From Pseudomonas paraeruginosa PA7 (GTDB lineage: Bacteria; Pseudomonadota; Gammaproteobacteria; Pseudomonadales; Pseudomonadaceae): a DNA stretch of 64,000 nt. Numbering within the stretch: position 1 is the stretch's first letter; each line of letters opens with the position of its first letter. The translations under genes and the position numbers were made by a program. Below are positions 40,518-49,260 of the stretch, piece after piece. The notes under the pieces were generated by a model. The model did not search any database and was not told the origin of the DNA. It saw only the letters and a list, made by a program, of their open reading frames with translations. The stretch spans positions 6,378,501 through 6,442,500 of the forward strand of contig NC_009656.1 in assembly GCF_000017205.1 (NCBI RefSeq), in the 5' to 3' direction.

Positions 40518-41600
40518 TCACCCCTGGATCAGCGCCTCGACCTCGGCGATGCGCGCCTGCAGCGTCGCCCGGTCGGCGCAGCGCAGGGTGGCATGGCCGA
40601 CCTTGCGGCCGTTCTTGAAGGCCTTGCCGTAGTGATGCAGGTGGCAGTCGTCGATGGCGACCACCTGGTCCACCGGCGGCACCGCGCCGATGAAGTTGAG
40701 CATCGCGCTCTCGCCGACCTTGGCGGTCGAGCCCAGCGGCAGGCCGGCGACGGCGCGCAGGTGGTTCTCGAACTGGCTGCACTCGGCGCCTTCGATGGTC
40801 CAGTGCCCGGAGTTGTGCACGCGCGGGGCGATCTCGTTGGCTTTCAGGCCGCCATCCACCTCGAAGAACTCGAAGGCCAGCACGCCGACGTAGTCGAGCC
40901 GGGCCAGCACGCGGCCGACGTAGTCCTCGGCCAGGCCCTGCAACGGATGCCCGCTGCTGGCCACGGAGAGTTTGAGGATGCCGCTGTCGTGGGTGTTGTG
41001 CACCAACGGGTAGAAACGCGTCTCGCCATCGCGGGCGCGCACCGCCACCAGCGAGACTTCCCCGCTGAACGGCACGAAGCCCTCGAGGATGCACGGCACG
41101 CTGCCCAGTTCGGCGAACGCGCCCTGCACGTCGGCCGGCTGGCGCAGGACCTTCTGGCCCTTGCCGTCGTAGCCCAGGGTGCGGGTCTTGAGCACCGCCG
41201 GCAGGCCAATGGCGGCCACGGCGGCGTCGAGGTCGGCCTGGGACTGGACGTCGGCGAAGTCCGGGGTGGGAATGCCGAGGTCCTTGAACATCGACTTCTC
41301 GAACCAGCGGTCGCGGGCGATGCGCAGCGACTCGGCGTTCGGGTAGACCGGCACGAACTGGGAGAGGAAGGCCACGGTTTCCGCCGGCACGCTCTCGAAC
41401 TCGAAGGTCACCAGGTCGACCTCGTCGGCCAGTTGCCGCAGGTGCTCCTGGTCGCCGTAGTCGGCGCGGATGTGCTCGCCCAGGGAGGCCGCGCAGGCGT
41501 CCGGCGCCGGGTCGAGGAATGCGAAGTTCATGCCCAGCGGGGTTCCCGCCAGGGCCAGCATGCGGCCCAGCTGGCCGCCACCGATGACACCGATTTTCAT
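40518..41600 (-). CDS. purK: N5-carboxyaminoimidazole ribonucleotide synthase
   Basis: A 360-residue ATP-grasp enzyme (KIGVIGGGQLGRMLALAGTP, then VLKTRTLGYDGKGQKVLRQP and GWILEGFVPF-type substrate loop; EIAPRVHNSGHWTIEGAECS near the C-terminus). It makes N5-CAIR from AIR, ATP and bicarbonate in purine synthesis. It follows purE by 30 bp on the same strand, the usual purEK operon. Confidence 0.95.
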   Translation of the reverse strand: MKIGVIGGGQLGRMLALAGTPLGMNFAFLDPAPDACAASLGEHIRADYGDQEHLRQLADEVDLVTFEFESVPAETVAFLSQFVPVYPNAESLRIARDRWFEKSMFKDLGIPTPDFADVQSQADLDAAVAAIGLPAVLKTRTLGYDGKGQKVLRQPADVQGAFAELGSVPCILEGFVPFSGEVSLVAVRARDGETRFYPLVHNTHDSGILKLSVASSGHPLQGLAEDYVGRVLARLDYVGVLAFEFFEVDGGLKANEIAPRVHNSGHWTIEGAECSQFENHLRAVAGLPLGSTAKVGESAMLNFIGAVPPVDQVVAIDDCHLHHYGKAFKNGRKVGHATLRCADRATLQARIAEVEALIQG

Positions 41601-41630
41601 GGTTCGAGCCTTACCTTCTCAGAGCCTGTC

Positions 41631-42122
41631 TCACGCATCGCGCGGGTCGGGATTGTCCAGCACGGTTTCGGTCTGGTTGGCGCGGAACTGCTTCAGCGCC
41701 TCGTGGTACTGCGGATGCTTGGCGCCGAGGATGCTCGCCGAGAGCAGCGCCGCGTTGACCGCGCCGGCCTTGCCGATGGCCAGGGTGGCGACCGGCACGC
41801 CGGCGGGCATCTGCACGATCGAAAGCAGTGAATCGACGCCCGACAGCATCGACGACTGCACCGGCACGCCGAGCACCGGCAGGTGGGTCTTGGCCGCGCA
41901 CATGCCCGGCAGGTGGGCGGCGCCGCCGGCGCCGGCGATGATCACTTCGAGGCCGCGGCCTTCGGCTTCCTCGGCGTACTGGAAGAGCAGGTCCGGGGTG
42001 CGATGGGCGGAAACCACCTTCACTTCGTAGGGGATGCCCAGCTTGTCCAGCATGTCCGCGGTGTGACTGAGGGTGCTCCAGTCCGATTTGGAACCCATGA
42101 TCACGCCAACCAGTGCGCTCAT
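41631..42122 (-). CDS. purE: N5-carboxyaminoimidazole ribonucleotide mutase
   Basis: A 163-residue class I PurE (LVGVIMGSKSDWSTLSHTAD, VSAHRTPDLLFQYAEEAEG, IAGAGGAAHLPGMCAAKTHL). It converts N5-CAIR to CAIR. The ATG at 42122 fits the family length; an upstream in-frame ATG at 42170 would add 16 unlikely residues. A hairpin lies in the leader at 42168-42198. Confidence 0.95.
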   Translation of the reverse strand: MSALVGVIMGSKSDWSTLSHTADMLDKLGIPYEVKVVSAHRTPDLLFQYAEEAEGRGLEVIIAGAGGAAHLPGMCAAKTHLPVLGVPVQSSMLSGVDSLLSIVQMPAGVPVATLAIGKAGAVNAALLSASILGAKHPQYHEALKQFRANQTETVLDNPDPRDA

Positions 42123-42167
42123 CGTCGTGCCTCTCTCAAATGCGCCGTCCGGCGCGTCAGAAACCAA

Positions 42168-42198
42168 CAAGCCACGCTTCGTCGAGGGGCGTGGCTTG
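42168..42198 (-). promoter_or_regulatory. 10-bp stem-loop in the purE leader
   Basis: CAAGCCACGC / GCGTGGCTTG, perfect, 11-nt loop, 46 nt upstream of purE; on the minus strand it is followed by TTGGTTTCTG. It could be a leader attenuator or an operator. The role is unknown. Confidence 0.4.
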
Positions 42199-42406
42199 TA
42201 CTGGGCCGAGCCGGCGGGCAGTGCCGGTTCGAAGGCGGCGCAGTATACCGCAAAGGCAGGCCGGGCGCGCGCCGGGGGCTACCGTCCGTCCCGTTTTTTC
42301 GCGCCGTGGCGGGAAACTTGCCGCAACTCAATGCGCGCCCGCCGCGACGGGCCAGACTGGTTGCGGCGGCCCGCCCCGAAGGAAACGCGGCCGCAGCGGT
42401 TCCGGA

Positions 42407-42443
42407 GCCTGCCGCGGTCCCCGTCATGGATACCGCGGCAGGC
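42407..42443. promoter_or_regulatory. 12-bp inverted repeat upstream of adhA
   Basis: GCCTGCCGCGGT / ACCGCGGCAGGC, perfect, 13-nt spacer, ending 26 bp before the adhA start. It could be an operator or an mRNA leader hairpin. The regulator is not identified. Confidence 0.45.
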
Positions 42444-42469
42444 GCTCAGCCACGTCCAAGGAGATGACC

Positions 42470-43498
42470 ATGACCCTGCCACAGACCATGAAAGCCGCGG
42501 TCGTGCACGCCTACGGCGCGCCGCTGCGGATCGAGGAAGTCAAGGTTCCGCTGCCCGGCCCCGGCCAGGTACTGGTGAAGATCGAAGCCTCCGGCGTCTG
42601 CCACACCGACCTGCATGCCGCCGAGGGCGACTGGCCGGTGAAGCCGCCGCTGCCGTTCATTCCCGGTCACGAAGGCGTCGGCTACGTCGCCGCGGTGGGC
42701 AACGGAGTGACCCGGGTGAAGGAAGGCGACCGGGTCGGCATCCCCTGGCTGTACACCGCCTGCGGCTGCTGCGAGCACTGCCTGACCGGCTGGGAGACCC
42801 TCTGCGAGGGCCAGCAGAACACCGGCTACTCGGTGAACGGCGGCTATGCCGAATACGTATTGGCCGATCCGAACTACGTCGGCCTGTTGCCGAAGAACGT
42901 CGAATTCGCCGAAATCGCGCCGATCCTCTGTGCCGGCGTCACCGTCTACAAGGGCCTCAAGCAAACCAACGCGCGCCCCGGCCAGTGGGTGGCGATCTCC
43001 GGCATCGGCGGCCTCGGCCACGTCGCCGTGCAGTACGCCCGGGCCATGGGCCTGCACGTCGCCGCCATCGACATCGACGACGCCAAGCTGGAGCTGGCGC
43101 GCAAGCTCGGTGCCAGCCTGACGGTCAACGCCCGGCAGGAAGACCCGGTCGAAACGCTCCAGCGCGACATCGGCGGCGCCCATGGCGTGCTGGTCACCGC
43201 GGTATCCAACAGCGCCTTCGGCCAGGCCATCGGCATGGCCCGCCGCGGCGGCACCATCGCCCTGGTCGGCCTGCCGCCGGGCGACTTCCCGACGCCGATC
43301 TTCGACGTGGTGCTCAAGGGCCTGCACATCGCCGGCTCCATCGTCGGCACCCGCGCGGACCTTCAGGAAGCCCTCGACTTCGCCGGCGAGGGCCTGGTCA
43401 AGGCGACCATCCACCCGGGCAAGCTGGACGACATCAACCAGATCCTCGACCAGATGCGCGCCGGGCAGATCGAGGGGCGCATCGTCCTCGAGATGTGA
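42470..43498 (+). CDS. adhA: Zinc-dependent alcohol dehydrogenase
   Basis: A 342-residue medium-chain dehydrogenase: catalytic zinc region ASGVCHTDLHAAEGDWPVK and GHEGVGYVAAVG, structural zinc loop TACGCCEHCLTGWETLC, NAD site SGIGGLGHVAVQYARAMG. It interconverts primary alcohols such as ethanol with aldehydes. The ATG at 42470 has GGAG 6 nt upstream. It is divergent from purE and convergent to the LysR gene, so it is probably monocistronic. Confidence 0.93.
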   Translation: MTLPQTMKAAVVHAYGAPLRIEEVKVPLPGPGQVLVKIEASGVCHTDLHAAEGDWPVKPPLPFIPGHEGVGYVAAVGNGVTRVKEGDRVGIPWLYTACGCCEHCLTGWETLCEGQQNTGYSVNGGYAEYVLADPNYVGLLPKNVEFAEIAPILCAGVTVYKGLKQTNARPGQWVAISGIGGLGHVAVQYARAMGLHVAAIDIDDAKLELARKLGASLTVNARQEDPVETLQRDIGGAHGVLVTAVSNSAFGQAIGMARRGGTIALVGLPPGDFPTPIFDVVLKGLHIAGSIVGTRADLQEALDFAGEGLVKATIHPGKLDDINQILDQMRAGQIEGRIVLEM

Positions 43499-43534
43499 CC
43501 CGCGGGGCGGTGCCCCGGCGCCGCCCTTGCCTGT

Positions 43535-44443
43535 CTACTCGACGCTGCCCAGCCCGCCTTCCAGCTTGCGCCAGAGCAGGCGGATCGCCGCCTTGCGCAC
43601 CAGCGCGCAGCGGTACAGGCGGATTTCCTGCGGCACGAACCATTGCGGCCCGCCACAGATCGCCAGCTCGCCGCGCTCCAGTTCGTTGACCACGCTCAGC
43701 CGCGGCACCCAGGCCACGCCCATGCCTTGCAGCGCCATGCTCTTCAGGCTGTCGGCCATCGCCGTCTCGTAGACCGTGGTGTAGCGCAGGTTGCGCTGGC
43801 GCAGCAGCAGGTTGACCCCGCGGCCGAGGAAGGCGCTGGCGCTGTAGGCGAGCAGCGGCACGCTCTGGCCATTCTCCAGGTCGAACAGCGGCTGGCCCTC
43901 GGCATTCACCGCGCACACCGGCAGCATCTCGGTGCGCCCCAGGTGCAGCGAGGGGAAGATCTCCGGGTCCATCTGCAGCGCGGCGTCCGGATCGTAGAAC
44001 GCCAGCATCAGGTCGCAGCTGCCCTCGCGCAGGGAATGCACCGCCTCGCCGACGTTGGTGGCGATCAGCCGGCTGGCGATGTTCAGCCCTTCGTTGCGCA
44101 GCCGCGCGATCCACTGCGGGAAGAAGCCCAGCGCCAGCGAGTGGGCGGCGGCGAACTGCAGCACCTCGCCTTGCCCGCCCTCCAGGTGATGCAGGTGGCG
44201 CACCACCTGGCCGAGCTGCTCGACCACGCTGCGCGCGGTGACCAGGAACAGCTGCCCGGCCTCGGTCAGCTCCACCGGCGTGCGCTGGCGGTTCACCAGG
44301 GTCAGGCCGAGGGCGTCCTCCAGGCTGCGGATGCGCCGGCTGAAGGCCGGCTGGGTGACGAAGCGCTTCTCCGCCGCCTGGGAAAAGCTGCGGGTGCCGG
44401 CCAGGGCGATGAAATCCTCCAGCCACTTCAGTTCGAGGTTCAC
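43535..44443 (-). CDS. LysR-family transcriptional regulator
   Basis: A 302-residue LysR protein with an N-terminal winged helix (LEDFIALAGTRSFSQAAEKR, FVTQPAFSRRIRSLEDALGL) and a substrate-binding C-terminal domain. It is divergent from aspA across 175 bp and convergent to adhA. LysR regulators often control the divergent gene, so aspA is the first candidate target; this is inferred from position. Confidence 0.88.
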   Translation of the reverse strand: MNLELKWLEDFIALAGTRSFSQAAEKRFVTQPAFSRRIRSLEDALGLTLVNRQRTPVELTEAGQLFLVTARSVVEQLGQVVRHLHHLEGGQGEVLQFAAAHSLALGFFPQWIARLRNEGLNIASRLIATNVGEAVHSLREGSCDLMLAFYDPDAALQMDPEIFPSLHLGRTEMLPVCAVNAEGQPLFDLENGQSVPLLAYSASAFLGRGVNLLLRQRNLRYTTVYETAMADSLKSMALQGMGVAWVPRLSVVNELERGELAICGGPQWFVPQEIRLYRCALVRKAAIRLLWRKLEGGLGSVE

Positions 44444-44618
44444 GACGGGAAAGGCTCCGGTAATACGACGACACGTCCGTCATCATACCAGCGTCACATC
44501 CAACATTATGCCGTTTGTGCATGAGGCAGCGTTTAACAGCATTGGCCACGAAACCGTCACATCCTTAGTCTAGTGGGCATCGCGGCACTGGCCGTGTCCC
44601 TCTGAGACAAAACCCGTC

Positions 44619-46043
44619 ATGTCCCCCGTTGCATCTTCCCGTATCGAGAAAGACCTGCTCGGCACCCTCGAAGTGCCCGCTGACGCCTACTACGGCATCC
44701 AGACCCTGCGCGCCGTGAACAACTTCCGCCTCTCCGGCGTGCCGCTGTCGCACTACCCGAAGCTGGTCGTTGCCCTGGCCATGGTCAAGCAGGCCGCCGC
44801 CGACGCCAACCGTCAGCTCGGCCATCTCCCGGAAGACAAGCACGCCGCCATCAGCGAGGCCTGCGCCCGCCTGATCCGCGGCGATTTCCACGAGCAGTTC
44901 GTGGTGGACATGATCCAGGGCGGCGCCGGCACCTCCACCAACATGAACGCGAACGAAGTGATCGCGAACATCGCGCTGGAAGCCATGGGCCACACCAAGG
45001 GTGAGTACAAGTACCTGCACCCGAACAACGACGTGAACATGGCGCAGTCGACCAACGACGCCTACCCGACCGCCATCCGCCTGGGCCTGCTGCTCGGCCA
45101 CGACACCCTGCTGGCCAGCCTCGACAGCCTGATCCAGGCCTTCGCCGCCAAGGGCGTCGAATTCGCCGGCGTACTGAAGATGGGCCGCACCCAGCTGCAG
45201 GATGCCGTGCCGATGACCCTCGGCCAGGAATTCCACGCCTTCGCCACCACCCTCGGCGAAGACCTCGACCGCCTGCGTCGCCTGGCGCCGGAACTGCTCA
45301 CCGAAGTGAACCTCGGCGGCACCGCCATCGGCACCGGCATCAACGCCGACCCCGGCTACCAGAAGCTCGCCGTCGAGCGCCTGGCCGCCATCAGCGGGCA
45401 GCCGCTGAAGCCGGCCGCCGACCTGATCGAAGCCACCTCCGACATGGGCGCCTTCGTGCTGTTCTCCGGCATGCTCAAGCGCACCGCGGTCAAGCTGTCG
45501 AAGATCTGCAACGACCTGCGCCTGCTCTCCAGCGGCCCGCGCACCGGCATCAACGAGATCAACCTGCCGCCGCGCCAGCCGGGCAGCTCGATCATGCCGG
45601 GCAAGGTCAACCCGGTGATCCCGGAAGCGGTCAACCAGGTCGCCTTCGAAGTGATCGGCAACGACCTCGCCCTGACCCTGGCGGCCGAAGGCGGCCAGTT
45701 GCAACTGAACGTGATGGAGCCGCTGATCGCCTACAAGATCTTCGACTCGATCCGCCTGCTGCAACGCGCCATGGACATGCTCCGCGAGCACTGCATCACC
45801 GGCATCACCGCCAACGTCGAGCGCTGCCATGAACTGGTCGAGCACAGCATCGGCCTGGTCACCGCGCTGAACCCGTACATCGGCTACGAGAACTCCACGC
45901 GGATCGCCAAGACCGCCCTGGAGACCGGCCGCGGCGTACTGGAACTGGTACGCGAGGAAAAGCTGCTGGACGAAGCCACCCTGGCCGACATCCTGCTGCC
46001 GGAAAACATGATCGCGCCGCGCCTGATTCCGCTGCGCGCCTGA
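44619..46043 (+). CDS. aspA: Aspartate ammonia-lyase
   Basis: A 474-residue fumarase/aspartase superfamily enzyme. The signature GSSIMPGKVNPVIPEAVNQ is present, with the catalytic-loop serine, and the N-terminal RIEKDLLGTLEVPADAYYG. It converts L-aspartate to fumarate and ammonia. The length is normal. The gene is followed by a tandemly duplicated stem-loop unit. Confidence 0.95.
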   Translation: MSPVASSRIEKDLLGTLEVPADAYYGIQTLRAVNNFRLSGVPLSHYPKLVVALAMVKQAAADANRQLGHLPEDKHAAISEACARLIRGDFHEQFVVDMIQGGAGTSTNMNANEVIANIALEAMGHTKGEYKYLHPNNDVNMAQSTNDAYPTAIRLGLLLGHDTLLASLDSLIQAFAAKGVEFAGVLKMGRTQLQDAVPMTLGQEFHAFATTLGEDLDRLRRLAPELLTEVNLGGTAIGTGINADPGYQKLAVERLAAISGQPLKPAADLIEATSDMGAFVLFSGMLKRTAVKLSKICNDLRLLSSGPRTGINEINLPPRQPGSSIMPGKVNPVIPEAVNQVAFEVIGNDLALTLAAEGGQLQLNVMEPLIAYKIFDSIRLLQRAMDMLREHCITGITANVERCHELVEHSIGLVTALNPYIGYENSTRIAKTALETGRGVLELVREEKLLDEATLADILLPENMIAPRLIPLRA

Positions 46044-46116
46044 TCCGATACGAGATCGGGCGAGGCCAGGTCCGGCTTTCGACGCAGCCGGGCCGCAGCG
46101 CAGCCGATCGAAGAAG

Positions 46117-46186
46117 GCTCACCGGTAGAGGGGGAGTACTACCCCCTCGACCTTTAGGGATGGATACCCTTCATCCCTTCTTTTAT
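46117..46186 (+). ncRNA. Candidate small RNA or 3' structure, duplicated unit 1
   Basis: Starts with GCTCACCGGT (46117-46126), then hairpin 1 (GAGGGGG/CCCCCTC, 46128-46148), hairpin 2 (AGGGATG/CATCCCT, 46156-46178) and a U-rich tail TCTTTTAT. A second unit of the same layout starts 101 bp later. The unit could be a small RNA or the 3' end of the aspA message. No promoter was identified with confidence. Confidence 0.35.
46156..46186 (+). terminator. Rho-independent-type terminator after aspA (proximal)
   Basis: AGGGATG/CATCCCT 7-bp stem, then TTCTTTTAT. It lies about 110 bp after the aspA stop. Confidence 0.55.
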
Positions 46187-46217
46187 ACCCGGCGCCCCGG
46201 CCCAGCCGCGGCGCCAC

Positions 46218-46299
46218 GCTCACCGGTCGAGAGGGATACCAACTTTCCCTCTCTACACTCTGAGGGACACGGCGGCCTGCGGTGTCCCTTCTTTTTTTC
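46218..46299 (+). ncRNA. Candidate small RNA or 3' structure, duplicated unit 2
   Basis: Starts with the same GCTCACCGGT (46218-46227), then hairpin 1 (GAGAGGGA/TCCCTCTC, 46229-46253) and hairpin 2 (AGGGACAC/GTGTCCCT, 46263-46289) with a U-tract ending. The tail TCCCTTCTTTT is identical in both units. Stems differ in sequence but keep pairing, which suggests the structure is maintained. Confidence 0.4.
46263..46299 (+). terminator. Strong rho-independent terminator
   Basis: 8-bp stem AGGGACAC/GTGTCCCT with an 11-nt loop, followed by TCTTTTTTTC. It is the clearest plus-strand terminator in the window, serving aspA or the duplicated unit. Confidence 0.8.
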
Positions 46300-46406
46300 A
46301 CCGCTCAAGACGGCCCGCAGATCTTCCCCGTTGCCGAGGTGTTGTGTGGCTGCGCTCACCTGTGGATAACGTCCGCGTCATACGTCCTACGAAGGCATAT
46401 CCCCTC

Positions 46407-47621
46407 TCAACACCCCGTCAACCCCTGTTCCCGCCGCTCCCCCGGAAAGAAGTAAGGCCTCAACACCCGTACCCCGACGCTGTTGCCGGCAAACGCCGCC
46501 ACCAACCACAACCAGCCATGCAGGCTGCCGGACGCGATCCCGCTGAAGTACGCGCCGATGTTGCAGCCATAGGCCAGCCGCGCGCCGTAGCCGAGCAGCA
46601 GCCCGCCGATCACCGCCGCCGCCAGCGAACGGCGCGGGATGTCCAGGTTCGGCGCGAAGCGCCCGGCCAGGCCGGCGGCGAGCAGCGCGCCGAGAACGAT
46701 GCCGATGTCCATCACGCTGGTGATGTCTTGCCACAGCGGCGCGGCCAGCGCCTTGGCGTTCGCCGGCGTCTGCCAGAAGGCCCAGGCGCCGACGTCCAGG
46801 CCCACGCCCTGGGCGATCTTCGCGCCCCACAGGGCGAAGGCCGACGTGATGCCCCAGGGGCGTCCGGCGAGGTACAGGGTGAGGAAGTTGAGCAGCGCCA
46901 GCGCCAGCGCGCCCCAGAGCAGCGGCCAGGGGCCGCGGAGGAAGCGCCGCCAGCCGCGCCATTCGGCGCTCGGCGGGGTTTCCAGGGTGCCGTGGCGGGC
47001 CTTCTCCATGCGCACCGTGACCCCGGCGATACCGATGAACACCGCCAGGCTCAACATCAGCGCCGGTGCCAGGCCCAGTTCGGCGACCAGCGAGATCGGC
47101 GGCAGCGACGGCAGGGCGAACCACCAGCCGACATGCTGGGTGGCGATCAGCGAGCCGAGGATGAAGAACAGCAGGGTCACCAGCATCCGCGCGTTGCCGC
47201 CGCCGACGGTGAACAGGGTGCCGGAGGCGCAGCCGCCGCCCAGTTGCATGCCGATGCCGAAAATGAAGGCGCCGACGATCACCGAAGTGCCGACCGGCGA
47301 GACGAAACCGCTCACCGGCTGGCCGAACAGGCTGCCCGCCGCCAGCGCCGGGAAGAACAGCAGCACCGCCACGGCCAGCATCACCATCTGCGCGCGCAGC
47401 CCGGCGCCGCGCCGTTCGCGGATGAATACCCGCCAGGCGGAGGTGAAGCCGAAGGCGGCGTGGTAGAGGGTCAGGCCAAGGGCGCCGCCGACGATGAAGA
47501 GGGTGGCCTGGCGCGCGCTGACCGCGTTGAACAGGAACAGCCCGCCGAGCACCAGCAGGGCGAAGGCGATCAGGGGGGCGGCGAGCTTGCGCTCGGGCGC
47601 GGCGGAAAGGGCGACACTCAT
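46407..47621 (-). CDS. YeeE/YedE-family membrane transporter (sulfur transport type)
   Basis: A 404-residue integral membrane protein with about ten or more segments and two conserved GGxCASGxLF-type motifs: GGGCASGTLFTVGGGNARML and LAYGCNIGAYFSGIASGSLH. The conserved Cys residues are typical of the YeeE/YedE (DUF395) family, which imports thiosulfate or other sulfur compounds. No tusA-like gene is adjacent. A 363-bp gap with the duplicated hairpins lies downstream of its 3' end. Confidence 0.85.
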   Translation of the reverse strand: MSVALSAAPERKLAAPLIAFALLVLGGLFLFNAVSARQATLFIVGGALGLTLYHAAFGFTSAWRVFIRERRGAGLRAQMVMLAVAVLLFFPALAAGSLFGQPVSGFVSPVGTSVIVGAFIFGIGMQLGGGCASGTLFTVGGGNARMLVTLLFFILGSLIATQHVGWWFALPSLPPISLVAELGLAPALMLSLAVFIGIAGVTVRMEKARHGTLETPPSAEWRGWRRFLRGPWPLLWGALALALLNFLTLYLAGRPWGITSAFALWGAKIAQGVGLDVGAWAFWQTPANAKALAAPLWQDITSVMDIGIVLGALLAAGLAGRFAPNLDIPRRSLAAAVIGGLLLGYGARLAYGCNIGAYFSGIASGSLHGWLWLVAAFAGNSVGVRVLRPYFFPGERREQGLTGC

Positions 47622-47657
47622 GGCTGCTCCTGGGCGAGAGGGTGATCCGGGGGCATT

Positions 47658-49133
47658 CTAGTCAGTCGCGGCAACGGGTCCAACTAGGGCCTGCCGCCGC
47701 CAGGCCTGGCGCAACGCCCGCAGCGCCTCGTCGATACGCGCTTCGGGCACTGCCGCGAAGCCCAGCACCAGGCCCGCGCGGTGGTCTGGCGCAACGCCGG
47801 AGTCATCCATCCAGTAGTCGCTCAAGGCGCTGATTTCCACCCCGACGGCTGCCGCCGCGGCGATCAGGGCCCGCTCCCGCGCCAGGCTGTCGACCCGCAC
47901 GCACAGGTGCAGCCCCGCCTCCACCGCCGGCAACGGCTGGCAGCCCGGCACCTCTGGCCAGCCCCGCAGCAAGGCGTCGCGGCGGGCGCGGGCAGCGCGG
48001 CGCATGCGGCGGACATGGCGCTGGAAATGCCCCTCGGCGATGAAGTCGGCCATGACCCGCTGGGTGCCCACCTCCGAATGGCGTACCTCGATGGCCCGGC
48101 GCTGGCGGAAGCGCTCGACCAGCGCCGGCGGGACCACCAGGTAGCCCAGGCGCAGCGCCGGAAAGGTGATCTTGCAGAAGGTCCCGACGTAGAGCACCCG
48201 ACCCTGTCGATCCAGCGCGGCCAGCGGCGCCAGTGGCGTACCGCTGTAGCGATACTCGCCGTCGTAGTCGTCCTCGACGATCCAGCCGTCGGCGCGCTCG
48301 GCCCATTCCAGCAGCTCCAGGCGCCGCGCCAGCGACAGGGTGACGCCGGTGGGGTACTGGTGCGAGGGGGTGACATAGGCCAGGCGGCAGCCGGCAACGC
48401 GCGCGAGCTGGTCGCTGCGCAGGCCCTCGGCGTCGATGTCGATCCCGCGGGGCAGCGCGCCGGCCGCGGCGAAGGCCAGGCGTGCCGCGCGGTAGCCGGG
48501 GTTCTCCACAGCCACCGGATCGCCGTTCTCGAGCAGCACCTCGGCGCACAGGCGGATGGCCTGCTGCGCGCCATGGGTGACGATCACCTGTTCCGCCTCG
48601 CAGCGCAGGCCGCGAGCGCTACGCAGATAGGCGGCGATCAGCTCGCGCAGGCGCGCCTCGCCGGCCGGATCGCCGTAGCCCAGGCAGTCCGCCGGCGGGT
48701 TGCGCCAGAAGCGCGCCTGTAGACGCGCCCAGGTGTCGAAGGGGAACAGGTCGAAGGCCGGCACGCCGACGCGGAACGCTCGCGGCGCGCCTTCCGGCGG
48801 CGGCGCCAGGGCCGCCGGGCCGCGCGGCGCGGAAGCGGTCGGAGCGACGGCGGCGGCCCTGCCTGGAATTTCCTGCAACTCGGCAACGTAGGTGCCGTCG
48901 CCAGTGCGTCCGTCGATATAACCCTCGGCGTGCAACTGTTCATAGGCCCGCACCACGGTGTTGCGCGAGACCTTCAGGGCCTGGGCCAGCTCACGGCTGG
49001 CGGGCATCCGCGTGCGGCTGCCGAGGCGGCCGTCGAGGATCCGTTCGCGCAGCGCGGCGTAGAGCTGGCGGGCCAGGCCCTGGGCGGGATCGAGGTGGAT
49101 GCCGGCGGCGTCGAAGGGCAGTACGGTGGCCAT
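47658..49133 (-). CDS. MocR/PdxR-type regulator (GntR HTH plus aminotransferase domain)
   Basis: A 491-residue chimeric regulator. The N-terminal GntR winged helix is LYAALRERILDGRLGSRTRM, MPASRELAQALKVSRNTVVR. The C-terminal domain is a fold-type I aminotransferase: IVEDDYDGEYRYSGTPL and the PLP-lysine region LYVGTFCKITFPALRLGYLV. The residue before the lysine is Cys instead of the usual Ser. It is divergent from the first GNAT gene, which may be a target. The ligand is unknown. Confidence 0.88.
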   Translation of the reverse strand: MATVLPFDAAGIHLDPAQGLARQLYAALRERILDGRLGSRTRMPASRELAQALKVSRNTVVRAYEQLHAEGYIDGRTGDGTYVAELQEIPGRAAAVAPTASAPRGPAALAPPPEGAPRAFRVGVPAFDLFPFDTWARLQARFWRNPPADCLGYGDPAGEARLRELIAAYLRSARGLRCEAEQVIVTHGAQQAIRLCAEVLLENGDPVAVENPGYRAARLAFAAAGALPRGIDIDAEGLRSDQLARVAGCRLAYVTPSHQYPTGVTLSLARRLELLEWAERADGWIVEDDYDGEYRYSGTPLAPLAALDRQGRVLYVGTFCKITFPALRLGYLVVPPALVERFRQRRAIEVRHSEVGTQRVMADFIAEGHFQRHVRRMRRAARARRDALLRGWPEVPGCQPLPAVEAGLHLCVRVDSLARERALIAAAAAVGVEISALSDYWMDDSGVAPDHRAGLVLGFAAVPEARIDEALRALRQAWRRQALVGPVAATD

Positions 49134-49260
49134 GGCGGTCTCGGAGGGAAGAAAGCGCCAGTGTGGATTGGACCTGTGGAATTGACCAGCAATGGATCTT
49201 CTAGCGGACCATTTCCCGGCCTAGTCTGGAGACACCTTCATCCGGACATGGAACCGAGCC

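Noticed and set aside
46117..46299. RsmY/RsmZ-type sRNA reading of the GGA-rich duplicated unit
   Set aside because: Most GGA motifs fall in stems, not in exposed loops, so a CsrA/RsmA-titrating role is not supported.
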